DNA of 60,203 nt from an uncultured Pseudomonadota bacterium (lineage in GTDB: Bacteria > Myxococcota_A > UBA796 > JAFGLY01): contig CALDOK010000484.1 of the NCBI GenBank assembly GCA_937912125.1, positions 1 through 60,203 on the forward strand, read 5' to 3'. This document shows positions 22,137 through 30,628 of the stretch, in pieces. The translations under genes and the position numbers were made by a program. The notes below the pieces were generated by a model. That model was not told the DNA's origin. It ran no database searches and was given only the letters and a program-made list of their open reading frames with translations. Each line of letters starts with the position of its first letter. Within the stretch, counting starts at the first letter, position 1.

Positions 22137-25055
22137 CTATCGCGAGCGGGTGCGACGGCTGCGCCGCCGCCCGGAGCGTCCGCGGTTGGAGTTGCTGGCC
22201 TTCTTGCCGAGCACGGGCTTGCCTGGGAACCAGCGCTCCCAGCTCGCCTCGAGGGCCTCGCGCAGCTGCGCGTTGTCGGGCTGAGTGAGCGATGCGGACT
22301 GGCCCAGGATGGAGAATGCCTCGGAGCGAGCGCGGACCAGTAGATCCCGATGCTCGAGCGGGTCCATGTACCGGAACCGCGGCAGCTCGCTGGCGCGCTC
22401 GCCCAGCAACGCCTCTGCGCCGCGAGCGGCGAGGTCCATCTCGGCGATGCGGAAGGCGTCGTGCTCACTCACCATCAGCTCCACTCGCTGAGTGCCCTCG
22501 GGATCCGGCTGCTCGCTCAGGACGAACAGGCAGCAGCCGGGGCGCACGCCCCGGGCCACGTGGGCACGGAGCCGGTGGAGCCTGACGAGATCGAAGCGGT
22601 CGGCCTCGAGGACCACGCACGCGGTGGCGTTCTGCACCGCGGGGCCGTCTTCGATGATGGTGGTGGTGAGCAGGACATCGATGCGGCGGTGCTTGAAGTC
22701 CTCGTAGGTGCGGTGGCGCTCTTCGCGGCTCTGCACCTTGGAGAAGACACCGATGCGCGCCCCTGGGAACGCGTCGCCCCGCAGGGCGTCGGCGAAGCGG
22801 GCGAGATCGCGCTGGTTGAGCCGCTCCACTCCCCCGATCATGGGCAGGACCACGTAGATCTGACGCCCAGCCTCGAGCTCGGTGCGCGCGCGGGCGTAGG
22901 CCTCCATGTGCTCGGCCCAGGGGCGGGAGGTGACCTCCAGGCCCGTGACGATCTGCCCGGGGACCAGGGAGAGGTCCATGTCGGCGAAGACGGTGAGCGC
23001 GATGCTGGTGGGGATGGGGGCGTCCGTGAGGACGAGGAGATCCGGGCGCACACCCGAGCCGGGGAGGTCGGCCAGCGTGACCGCGCCGTACTCCTCGCGC
23101 TCCTCGACCACCACCAGCCCGAGCCGACGGAAGCCAGGCCAAGCGGAGGCGATGGCAGGGGTGGTGAACACCACATGGATCTCGCCACGCTTGAGGGCGT
23201 CCGCCTGGGCGACGTCGGGCTTGTCGAGCAACAAGGCAGGCATCAAGCCCACGGAGCGCAGCAGTGGCTCGGCGAACAGGAAGCGATGCTCGGCAGCCAG
23301 CGCGTCAGGCGTGATGAAGACCACCTGCTCGCGCCCCTCGGCCACGACCACAGCGGTCAACAGCGCCACGAAGCCCTTGCCCACGCCGACGTCGCCCTGA
23401 AGGAGCCGGTTCATGGGCTTGGGCTTGGCGAGGTCGCGCCGGATCTCCGAGAATGCGATCTCCTGGCCGTCGCTCAGGGGCTGGGACCGCGTGGACATGA
23501 TCTGGGACACCAGGCGATGGTGCACGGTGTGAGCTGATCCGCGCTCCTGGGGACGGCGGCTGTTTCCGATGCTCTGACCGAGCTGGTAGAGCAGAAGCTC
23601 ATCGAAGGCCAGGCGCTCGCGCCCACGACGGGCGCCGTGGATGGGGAAGTGCAACCGCCGCAGGGCCTCGCCCATGTCCAGCAGCCGCACGCGCTTGCGC
23701 ACGCCCTCGGGCAGGGGATCGCTGAGCTTGTCGGCGAAGGCGGCGAGGGCCGAGCGCACGAGCGCGCGCAGCTCGACGTCCGCGACACCCTCGAGCCCGT
23801 AGCAGGCCTGGCGACCTTGACCTCGGCTGTCGACCCACACCGGCTCGGCCTCGTGCAGCAGGGTGACGTCGCCTTCGAGCTCGACCAAGCCGTGAAGCGC
23901 TACGCGGGTGCCTGGGGCCATGGAGGCCCAGAAGGTGGCGTCCCTGGGGGTGACCCAGCGGCAGACGACCTCGGCCTGGCCGTCGCCGACGACCACGTCG
24001 TGGCGCCGCCCCAGGGGCGTGAGGCGGGTGAGCCTGCGGAGCACGGTGCCTCGCAGCACCTGCTTCTGGCCCGAGGGCAGAGACTCCGAGGGCTCCACCG
24101 AGCGCGGGAGCAGCTCGTACTCGACGGGCGGCAGCCGCAGAAGGTCGGCGACCGTGTCCACGCCGTGTCCATCGAGCGCCCTGGCCAAGGGTCGAGGGAG
24201 GGCTGGAAAGAAGCTGGACAGCGGCTGCCCAGCGCCCTTGGGGTCGTCGATGCTGCGATGGGATGGTTCGCGAGGCTTGCGCGGGGGCGGGGGCTCCGGC
24301 TCGGCCGCCGCCGCGGGCTGGGTGTCGGGCTCGGCAGTAGGCGCGTCGTCCTGGCCGCGCTGGTCCCGCCGCCCCGAAGCGGTCGGCCGGCGGGAACGGC
24401 GGCCACGGCCACGCTTGGGCTCGCTCGCCTCGTTGGCCTCCTGCTGCGGAGCGTCTTCGGCTCGCGCGGCCGGCTTCTCGGGCTGAGGGGTCGGTGCTTC
24501 GACGGCCGCAGGGGCGGCCCGAGGCGCCTCGTCGGAGTCAGGGAGCGTCACCTCAGGGGGCGCCTCCCGGGCTCTGCGCCGCTCCTCGAGGGCAACGAGG
24601 CGCTCACGCATTTCGCGGGCGCGGTCGGCTTCGCCTGATGGCAACAGCTGCGCACAGGCCTCGAGGCTCGAGCCATCCACCAACCCGAGCAGCCCTTCGA
24701 GGCCGACGAGGCCCTGATCCAGGGACTGCAGGAGCTCGACGGTGGCGGGCTCGGGAGGCTCGCAGGCGACGAGAGCCAGGCGGAGGGCCCCCAGCGCCTC
24801 GCGCTCGGAGGGCTCGAGATCTTCGTCCCGTACCCGGGCAAGCCAGGGGCTGCAGGTGGCGTGCAGGTAGCGCGGCGCGGCCTGGGGGGAGGCTGCGCGC
24901 AGGCCATAGCTCACCGTGCGCCTGAGGACGTCGAGGGCCAGCGCTGCCTGCAGGCGCGCGGGAGGCGGCGACGCGGCCTGAGGCGCGGCGGGGGATTCCA
25001 GGTTCGAGTCCGCGGCGAGAGCTGGCTCGCTGGGGGGCGGAGTCACGCTGCTCAT
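22137..25055 (-). CDS. RecG-like protein with degenerate helicase motifs
   Basis: A 972-residue protein with RecG architecture: a long low-complexity N-terminus (1-270), a wedge/OB domain (about 280-440) and two RecA-like lobes (about 500-900). RecG rewinds stalled forks using ATP. Here every ATPase motif is altered. Walker A is GDVGVGKG (554-561) instead of GDVGSGKT; motif II is EERE (651-654) instead of DEQH; motif III is TDAPIPTS instead of TATPIPRT; motif V has EDGPAVQNA for EVGVDVPNA; motif VI is RLRAHVARG for QLRGRVGRG. The frame is open throughout, so it is a conserved-looking pseudo-helicase rather than a broken gene. It probably binds branched DNA without unwinding it; that is inference. 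Confidence 0.85.
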   Translation of the reverse strand: MSSVTPPPSEPALAADSNLESPAAPQAASPPPARLQAALALDVLRRTVSYGLRAASPQAAPRYLHATCSPWLARVRDEDLEPSEREALGALRLALVACEPPEPATVELLQSLDQGLVGLEGLLGLVDGSSLEACAQLLPSGEADRAREMRERLVALEERRRAREAPPEVTLPDSDEAPRAAPAAVEAPTPQPEKPAARAEDAPQQEANEASEPKRGRGRRSRRPTASGRRDQRGQDDAPTAEPDTQPAAAAEPEPPPPRKPREPSHRSIDDPKGAGQPLSSFFPALPRPLARALDGHGVDTVADLLRLPPVEYELLPRSVEPSESLPSGQKQVLRGTVLRRLTRLTPLGRRHDVVVGDGQAEVVCRWVTPRDATFWASMAPGTRVALHGLVELEGDVTLLHEAEPVWVDSRGQGRQACYGLEGVADVELRALVRSALAAFADKLSDPLPEGVRKRVRLLDMGEALRRLHFPIHGARRGRERLAFDELLLYQLGQSIGNSRRPQERGSAHTVHHRLVSQIMSTRSQPLSDGQEIAFSEIRRDLAKPKPMNRLLQGDVGVGKGFVALLTAVVVAEGREQVVFITPDALAAEHRFLFAEPLLRSVGLMPALLLDKPDVAQADALKRGEIHVVFTTPAIASAWPGFRRLGLVVVEEREEYGAVTLADLPGSGVRPDLLVLTDAPIPTSIALTVFADMDLSLVPGQIVTGLEVTSRPWAEHMEAYARARTELEAGRQIYVVLPMIGGVERLNQRDLARFADALRGDAFPGARIGVFSKVQSREERHRTYEDFKHRRIDVLLTTTIIEDGPAVQNATACVVLEADRFDLVRLHRLRAHVARGVRPGCCLFVLSEQPDPEGTQRVELMVSEHDAFRIAEMDLAARGAEALLGERASELPRFRYMDPLEHRDLLVRARSEAFSILGQSASLTQPDNAQLREALEASWERWFPGKPVLGKKASNSNRGRSGRRRSRRTRSR

Positions 25056-25108
25056 GTCAACCTCGATGGGCCACAGGTGGGGGACCCAACAGCTGGGGCC
25101 GGTCCAAG

Positions 25109-25585
25109 CTAGATGTACTTGACCTCGAGGATCTCGAACTCACGCACGCCCCGGGGCGTGATCACACGCACCTCGTCACCCTCTGATCGACCCAACAGGG
25201 CGCGCCCGATGGGCGAAGTGGGCGTGATGAGCCCCGCACGCGCGTCGGCCTCTTCCTCGGAGACGATGCGGTACTGCACATCTTTTTCGGTCTCGACCTC
25301 GTGCAGGTGTACGGTCACACCGAAGATCACCCTCTCGCTGGGGGTGATCTTGGTGACGTCGATGATCTCAGCGGCGGCCACGCGCATCTCGAGCTCGATG
25401 GTCCTGCCCTCGAGCTGAGCCTGGCGCTCCTTGGCAGCGTCGAACTCGGCGTTCTCGCTGATGTCGCCGTGGGCGCGGGCTTCTTCGATGGCCCTGACAT
25501 TCTCGGGTCGAAGGACCTCTTTGTGGCGCCGCAGCTCGGCGACGACGATCGAGTAGCCACGGGGCGTCATGGGAACACGCTGCAT
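25109..25585 (-). CDS. greA: Transcription elongation factor GreA
   Basis: GreA enters the RNA polymerase secondary channel and triggers cleavage of backtracked RNA. The 158-residue length is canonical. The coiled-coil tip holds 'GDISENAEFDAAKERQ', with the acidic pair that coordinates magnesium (Asp and Glu), and the C-domain has 'TPTSPIGRALLGRSEGDEV'. The ATG at 25585 is chosen because GAGGAA lies seven bases upstream. It precedes the RecG-like gene by 53 bases on the same strand. Confidence 0.95.
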   Translation of the reverse strand: MQRVPMTPRGYSIVVAELRRHKEVLRPENVRAIEEARAHGDISENAEFDAAKERQAQLEGRTIELEMRVAAAEIIDVTKITPSERVIFGVTVHLHEVETEKDVQYRIVSEEEADARAGLITPTSPIGRALLGRSEGDEVRVITPRGVREFEILEVKYI

Positions 25586-25728
25586 CGGTTCGATTCCTCG
25601 GCTTCGGGACTCACGCCGAAGGCTTTTCAGGAGGCAAGGGCTACAACCCACAGGCTGCCAACGCGCTAGCTAACACGCCGTGCTGGGGCTGCCTGGTCGC
25701 GGGTGCCGGGGATCAACCCCAGGCGGCA

Positions 25729-26100
25729 TCAATCGATGAAGCCGTGGGGTCCACGCTTGGCTTCGACCTCGAAGCTCATGTGCCGGCTGATGCTGGTGAA
25801 GGGCCAGGAGACATCGACCGCCCAGGCGCAGGTCACGATGAAGGTCTGGCCCCGGTTGCTGAACTTGCAGTCCTTCTCGACGATGTAGTCGGGAATGTCC
25901 CGCTGGTAGAGCTCCTGGGTGAGGCGCTCGAGGCCCTTGGCCTTGCCACGGTCTTGGTAGGTGAGCGCGGTGTTGCGCGCCACTTCCTTCATCGTGACGG
26001 AGTCCCAGTAGTACGGGCCGAAGGTGTAGGCGAACACACCCCCGATGATGAGGGCCAGGATGATGAGGATTCCGACGATGTTGATCTTCCCTGCGCGCAT
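25729..26100 (-). CDS. Small membrane-anchored protein of unknown function
   Basis: A 123-residue protein I do not recognise. One N-terminal helix ('IVGILIILALIIGGVFAY', about 8-25) is followed by a ~95-residue soluble domain with two cysteines ('EKDCKFSNRG', 'VTCAWAVDV') that could pair in the periplasm. GGAGGT six bases upstream supports the ATG at 26100 over one ten codons earlier. It lies between ugd and greA on the same strand. Confidence 0.75.
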   Translation of the reverse strand: MRAGKINIVGILIILALIIGGVFAYTFGPYYWDSVTMKEVARNTALTYQDRGKAKGLERLTQELYQRDIPDYIVEKDCKFSNRGQTFIVTCAWAVDVSWPFTSISRHMSFEVEAKRGPHGFID

Positions 26101-26201
26101 CCACACACCTCCGGGCCTCAGGCGCTGCAAAGCGCCACGCGATGTTGCATATCCATCGCTGTGGATGATGGCGAGCCGCCACCTGTCGAACGGACGGGAG
26201 A

Positions 26202-27521
26202 TCAGGCCGGGTAGTCGGGCTTCCCACGGCCGATGCAGTAGTACTCGAAGCCCAGGGCCGCCAGCTCGGCGGGGTCGTAGATGTTGCGGCCGTCGAAGAT
26301 GATCGGGCGAGCCAGGCGGGCCCTGATGACCTCGAAGTCAGGGCTGCGGAACTCGTTCCACTCGGTGATCACCAACAGCGCATCGGCGCCGTCGAGGGCC
26401 TCGCCGCTGGACTCGGCGTAGGTGACGGTGTCGCCGAGGGAGTGGCGTGCTTCCCCCATGGCCTCGGGATCATAGGCCACGACGGTGGCGCCAGCGTCCA
26501 AGAGCATCTGGATGATGACCAGCGAGGGGGCTTCGCGCATGTCGTCGGTGCGCGGCTTGAAGGCCAGGCCCCACACGGCGAGCTTGAGACCCGTGAGGTC
26601 CGGCCCGAAGCGAGCGAAGATCTTGCGCGCCAGGAGCCGCTTCTGCTCGAGGTTGACCTGCTCGGCGGCATCGACCACGTGCATGTGCAGGTCGTGCTGC
26701 GAGGCGGTGTACTGAAGCGCGCGCACGTCCTTGGGGAAGCAGGAGCCGCCATAGCCGGCCCCCGGGAAGAAGAAGCGCAGGCCGATGCGGGAGTCCGTGC
26801 CCGCGCCACGCCGCACCGCGTCGATGTCGGCGTCCACCAGCTCGCACAGCCGAGCGAGCTCGTTGATGAAGCTGATGCGCGTGGCCAGGAAGGCATTGGC
26901 CGCGTACTTCGACATCTCGGCCGAGCGGTTGTCCATGAACAGGATGGGCTTGCCGGTGCGTAGCAGGGGCTTGTACAGGCGCTCCATCACACGACGGGGG
27001 CCCTCGCTGGCGCAGCCGACGATGATGCGATCGGGGTTGCGGAAGTCTTCGACCGCGGTGCCTTCCTTGAGGAACTCGGGGTTGGAGACCACGTCGTGGG
27101 GCAGCGTGGAGGCCTCGCGCAACACCGCACGGACGCCGTCGGCCGTGCCCACGGGGACCGTGGACTTGATCACGATGGTCAACGAGCGGGTGGCGTGGCT
27201 GCCGATGGAACGGGCCACCGCGAAGACGCCGCTGAGATCCGCAGAGCCATCGTCGGCGGAGGGGGTGCCCACGGCGATGTAGGCGACCTCGCTGGCGGCC
27301 ACCGCGGCCTGGATGTCTTCGGTGAAGCTGAGGCGCTCCTCGTGGAGGTTGCGCTTCACCAGGTGGTCCAGACCGGGCTCGTAGATGGGGATGATCCCCT
27401 GACACAGCGCCTCGACCTTGCGCCGATCGTTGTCGACGCAGATGACCTGATGGCCCATGTCGGCCAAGAGGGTCCCTACGACAAGCCCGACGTACCCGGT
27501 TCCAACAACGGCGATATTCAT
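26202..27521 (-). CDS. ugd: UDP-glucose 6-dehydrogenase
   Basis: Oxidises UDP-glucose to UDP-glucuronate with two NAD+. The 439-residue protein starts with the Rossmann motif 'IAVVGTGYVGLVVG', contains 'STVPVGTADGVR' and 'NPEFLKEGTAVEDF', and carries the catalytic cysteine in 'GYGGSCFPKDVRAL' (about residue 260). The C-terminal UDP-binding part has 'VWGLAFKPRTDDMREAPS'. GAGAAG precedes the ATG and a strong promoter lies at 27578-27606. No other sugar-nucleotide genes are adjacent. Confidence 0.96.
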   Translation of the reverse strand: MNIAVVGTGYVGLVVGTLLADMGHQVICVDNDRRKVEALCQGIIPIYEPGLDHLVKRNLHEERLSFTEDIQAAVAASEVAYIAVGTPSADDGSADLSGVFAVARSIGSHATRSLTIVIKSTVPVGTADGVRAVLREASTLPHDVVSNPEFLKEGTAVEDFRNPDRIIVGCASEGPRRVMERLYKPLLRTGKPILFMDNRSAEMSKYAANAFLATRISFINELARLCELVDADIDAVRRGAGTDSRIGLRFFFPGAGYGGSCFPKDVRALQYTASQHDLHMHVVDAAEQVNLEQKRLLARKIFARFGPDLTGLKLAVWGLAFKPRTDDMREAPSLVIIQMLLDAGATVVAYDPEAMGEARHSLGDTVTYAESSGEALDGADALLVITEWNEFRSPDFEVIRARLARPIIFDGRNIYDPAELAALGFEYYCIGRGKPDYPA

Positions 27522-27577
27522 GTTTTCTTCTCGCTTTTCACTGTTTCCAACATCGCAGGGGCGCGCGCTGCGGGCGC

Positions 27578-27606
27578 AGACTAGCCGCCCAGAATGCCAG
27601 TGTCAA
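27578..27606 (-). promoter_or_regulatory. promoter for ugd
   Basis: Minus strand TTGACA (27606-27601, perfect -35), 17-base spacer, TAGTCT (27583-27578). Predicted start near 27571 gives a leader of about 50 bases to ugd. Confidence 0.6.
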
Positions 27607-27696
27607 TCGCTGGAGGCCCCCGGCAGCGCGCTTGGTGATGCAGGCCGCGTTGCGCCTCGGAGCGACGACAAACCCCCATGGCGCAGGCCCGACCGC

Positions 27697-27724
27697 TTGA
27701 CGACGAGCCTCTCCCGGTTAGACC
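27697..27724 (+). promoter_or_regulatory. candidate promoter for rpsT
   Basis: TTGACG (27697-27702), 16-base spacer, TAGACC (27719-27724), giving an 80-base leader before the rpsT start. The -10 is weak but of the same TAGnCn type as the ugd promoter. Confidence 0.4.
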
Positions 27725-27812
27725 GGGCCGGCTCGTACGCCGTGGACGGGTTCACGCCGCACCTGCGGTGCCCCCACCCACGAATCCCGAAACCAAGAAC
27801 AGGAGTCTCACC

Positions 27813-28085
27813 TTGGCCAATCACAAGGACGCCGTCAAGCGCGCGCGCCAGAGCAACGAACGTCGGCTGCGCAATCGCCACTACCGCTCCCAGATGCGGA
27901 ACCACATCAAGCAGCTCCGCGCTGCCATCGACGCCGGCGACGCCGACAACGCCAAGGCCCTGCTGCCCGGCACCGTGAGCGTCATCCAGCACGTGGCCCA
28001 GAAGGGCATCATCCACAAGCGCAACGCGGCCCGCCGCATCAGCCGCCTGGCCCTGGCCGTCAACGCCATCGGCGCCGCAGAGTAG
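27813..28085 (+). CDS. rpsT: 30S ribosomal protein S20
   Basis: A 90-residue basic helical protein, 'ANHKDAVKRARQSNERRLRN' then 'IIHKRNAARRISRLA', both S20 signatures. The start is a TTG at 27813 with AGGAG seven bases upstream; no ATG or GTG fits. E. coli rpsT also uses UUG, linked to its autoregulation, so the weak start may serve control here too. It stands alone, convergent with holA. Confidence 0.94.
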   Translation: MANHKDAVKRARQSNERRLRNRHYRSQMRNHIKQLRAAIDAGDADNAKALLPGTVSVIQHVAQKGIIHKRNAARRISRLALAVNAIGAAE

Positions 28086-28099
28086 GCCTCGCGCACAGC

Positions 28100-29119
28100 T
28101 CAGGACGACTGGCGCGCCAGCGCCAGCACCAGAGCCTCGAATACATGACGCTCACCAGCCTTGCTGATGCGCATCTGTAAGGTTGCGTCCGCGAGCAGCT
28201 CCAGGGTCTTCTCCCCGCGCAGGGGGTGACGCTGAAGGGCGCCGCGGGCGGCCTGCATCTTGGCCTGAGGCATCCGGAGGCCCTCGCTGAAGGGGTCCGC
28301 CCGGCGCCGCAGGCAGTCCTGCAGCTGGATGAGCTGCCGAACCTGCCAGGCCACCAGGGGTAGAATCCGCGCTGGCGCGTGGCCCTCTTCGAACAGGCGG
28401 TGGGTGATGGCCAGGGCCTGCCCCACCCTGCCACGAACGATGGCGTCGGTGAGCTCGAAGATCACGGTCTCGGCCAACAACGAGCAGACCTGCTCAACCT
28501 GCTCAGCGCGGATGCGCCCAGCGCCGCCGACGAAGGCGATGAGCTTGTCCACCTCGCCCGACAGCCTGCCGAGATCCCGCCCGACCACCTCCACCAGCAG
28601 CTCGGCTTCCCGCCGCCCCAGCTCGCAACCCGAGGCCTCACAGCGCTGCCGGACAAAGGCCACCGGATCCTGCTTGGCGGCCTCGAAGCGCAGGGTGCGC
28701 CCAGCCTTGTTGACCGCGTTGCGGAGGCGGACGCCCATGTTGGCGCCGTCGCTGGCCGGAGGCAGCTTGGCCCCGGTGATGGCCAGGACGGTGGTGGGCG
28801 AGGGCGACTCTACGTAGGCGATCATCGCCTCGACCTCGGGGTTCTTGGCGTTCTCGAGCTCGCGGATCACCACCAGGCGTCGAGGCCCCATCATGGGTGG
28901 CGTGCGCGCCTGACTGAGCAGGCCCCGGACCGCGCCTGACCCGGCGACCCCCTCGGCTCGGTTGAACGCGGCGGGCCCGCCATCGAGGGCTCGCTCGGCC
29001 AGCTCGTCCAGGCTGCGGCGCACCAACAGCTGCTCGTCGCCGTAGATGAGGTAGACGCTGGCGAGCTCGTTGCCGAGCTCGGTGCTCGCGGCTGGTGCGT
29101 TGCTGCGGCGGGCGCTCAT
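28100..29119 (-). CDS. holA: DNA polymerase III delta subunit
   Basis: Delta opens the sliding clamp within the clamp loader. The 339-residue protein begins with 'SVYLIYGDEQLLVRRSLDEL', has 'RRLVVIRELENAKNPEVEAM' and the delta-type helical C-terminus ('LVAWQVRQLIQLQDCLRR'). As usual for delta it is an AAA-fold protein without a Walker A motif. Its ATG overlaps the lptE stop by four bases, the common lptE-holA coupling. Confidence 0.93.
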   Translation of the reverse strand: MSARRSNAPAASTELGNELASVYLIYGDEQLLVRRSLDELAERALDGGPAAFNRAEGVAGSGAVRGLLSQARTPPMMGPRRLVVIRELENAKNPEVEAMIAYVESPSPTTVLAITGAKLPPASDGANMGVRLRNAVNKAGRTLRFEAAKQDPVAFVRQRCEASGCELGRREAELLVEVVGRDLGRLSGEVDKLIAFVGGAGRIRAEQVEQVCSLLAETVIFELTDAIVRGRVGQALAITHRLFEEGHAPARILPLVAWQVRQLIQLQDCLRRRADPFSEGLRMPQAKMQAARGALQRHPLRGEKTLELLADATLQMRISKAGERHVFEALVLALARQSS

Positions 29120-29661
29120 GGCTCCACTCCTTGCATGGGGGGGCTGGATGGCGCGTACAAGAAGCTGGAGACGGCTTCTTCCGCGAGGATCCCGGCCAGC
29201 TGGGCCAGGGCTGGGCTGCGCAGCTGGCTGGGCTGGATCGCACCCGGAGGCGTGGCCACCAGTGTGCTTCGCTCCAGGCTGAGCTCACGGGGCTGGGGCC
29301 CCGTGAGGGTGAAGGTGACCGCGAGCGCCACCTCCCAGGTCATGACCTGCCCCTCGCGACTGGAAGCCGGCTGGTAGCTGGCCCGATCGATGCGGGCGAG
29401 GATCGGCTGGGCGCCCTGGGCTCCAGCGCGTCGAATGGCAGCCCCCAGGGCAGCGGCCAAGGCGTCGGCTACCCCGGGCTCGGCCACCGGTGCCTGGATC
29501 TCCCCCACCGACAGCCCGATGGAGGCTGGCGGGTGCCCCAGCTGGTAGCGGCAGGCGCACGTCAGCGCCACCAGGGGCAGCGTCGCGAGGATGCAGGCGC
29601 GCAGACGCCGCGCAAATCGAGCCGAACCGAACCGTCCAGGAGAGGTGACAGAGGCTGGCAT
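29116..29661 (-). CDS. LPS-assembly lipoprotein LptE-like
   Basis: A 181-residue exported protein. After a basic stretch, a hydrophobic segment ('ILATLPLVALTCAC', about 22-35) ends in cysteines, then 'RYQLG' opens the mature part, very like LptE ('CGYHLRG'-type start). The body is beta-strand rich. LptE plugs the LptD barrel that delivers LPS to the cell surface. Sequence similarity in this family is low, so the call rests on the N-terminus and on coupling to holA. The start is chosen at 29661; no strong ribosome-binding site is visible. Confidence 0.7.
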   Translation of the reverse strand: MPASVTSPGRFGSARFARRLRACILATLPLVALTCACRYQLGHPPASIGLSVGEIQAPVAEPGVADALAAALGAAIRRAGAQGAQPILARIDRASYQPASSREGQVMTWEVALAVTFTLTGPQPRELSLERSTLVATPPGAIQPSQLRSPALAQLAGILAEEAVSSFLYAPSSPPMQGVEP

Positions 29662-29706
29662 TCGATAGGACAAGGTGGTCGGGCTCCCTGCTTCTCGCGT
29701 ATCCGG

Positions 29707-29735
29707 TTGACAATCCGGCACGCTGCCACCAGGAT
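29707..29735 (+). promoter_or_regulatory. candidate promoter for the 29.8-kb envelope gene
   Basis: TTGACA (29707-29712), 17 bases, CAGGAT (29730-29735). The -35 is perfect and the -10 weak. A GGAGGA ribosome site follows at 29750-29755. Confidence 0.4.
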
Positions 29736-29758
29736 CGGGGCACCCAATCGGAGGAAGC

Positions 29759-30610
29759 ATGATCGTCCGCTCCCTTATCACCCTCGCGCTGCTGCTCCCC
29801 ACCACGGCATTCGCCAGCGCCGGCAACCACCAGTCGTGGGCCTGGCGCGCCGCCAGGGCCGACAGCCCACTGAACGAGGACCTCCTCTTCCTGGAGCGCC
29901 AGGAGGCCGAGGTCGCGGCGCCCGGCACCGGTGGGCCAGAGCGCACGCGGGACTTCCTCATGGAGATCAACTTCCGGGGCCGCTACCTCACCTTGCCGGA
30001 CGGGCTCCTGGACATCTGGTACTACGACAAGGGCGACGATGGCGTCACCATGGACCGCCCCAAGGTCCGGGCCTGGGGTGTAGGGCTCGAGTGGTGGGCG
30101 CGCTGGGAGACTGGCGCCTGCTTCACTGTCTTCTTCGACTACCTCGGCCACATGATCGACGAAGGCTACTGGGACGACGTCGAAGAACCTGCGAACCACC
30201 ACGACGGCGAGTACCTGGTGCCCTCCCGCCTGGGCATCATCGACTTCGGCTTCGGCCCTGGGTACGAGGCCAAGATCACCCCGTGGATGGGCTTCATGTT
30301 CTGGGGCGGCCTCGGCCCCCTGTTCCTCACCGGGGAGTTCGATCACTGGGTCCACGGCTCGAACGCTGAGAACGACCCTTACTGCGAGCAGGGCGACGGC
30401 ACGCTCTCCGACCCGGTCAACTCCCCGGCCTACGAGCGCTACGCTGCGGGCTGCGGCAGCGACGGCGCCAAGCGCATCCCAAGCGTGCTGGGCGTGGTGG
30501 ACCTGGTGGTGGCCCTGCACTTCGACTTCAACCAGCGCGCCAACCTGCGCATCGAGGGCGGCATCCACGACCTCCCCTTCGTGGGCATGGCCACCGGCGT
30601 GACCTTCTAG
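29759..30610 (+). CDS. Exported outer-membrane-like protein of unknown function
   Basis: A 283-residue protein with a clean signal peptide ('ITLALLLPTTAFA|SAG', cut near 20). The mature part is rich in aromatic, alternating strands and ends in Phe ('FVGMATGVTF'), as outer-membrane beta-barrels do. Two cysteines lie in a loop near 215-235 ('PYCEQGDG', 'AAGCGSDG'). No family is recognised. The prsW gene follows 18 bases later and is probably co-transcribed. Confidence 0.75.
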   Translation: MIVRSLITLALLLPTTAFASAGNHQSWAWRAARADSPLNEDLLFLERQEAEVAAPGTGGPERTRDFLMEINFRGRYLTLPDGLLDIWYYDKGDDGVTMDRPKVRAWGVGLEWWARWETGACFTVFFDYLGHMIDEGYWDDVEEPANHHDGEYLVPSRLGIIDFGFGPGYEAKITPWMGFMFWGGLGPLFLTGEFDHWVHGSNAENDPYCEQGDGTLSDPVNSPAYERYAAGCGSDGAKRIPSVLGVVDLVVALHFDFNQRANLRIEGGIHDLPFVGMATGVTF

Positions 30611-30628
30611 CAGCCACGGCGCTCGTCT

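Noticed and set aside
22137..25055. RecG-like gene as a pseudogene
   Set aside because: No stop or frameshift in 2.9 kb and codon use matches its neighbours; altered motifs are better read as a divergent protein.
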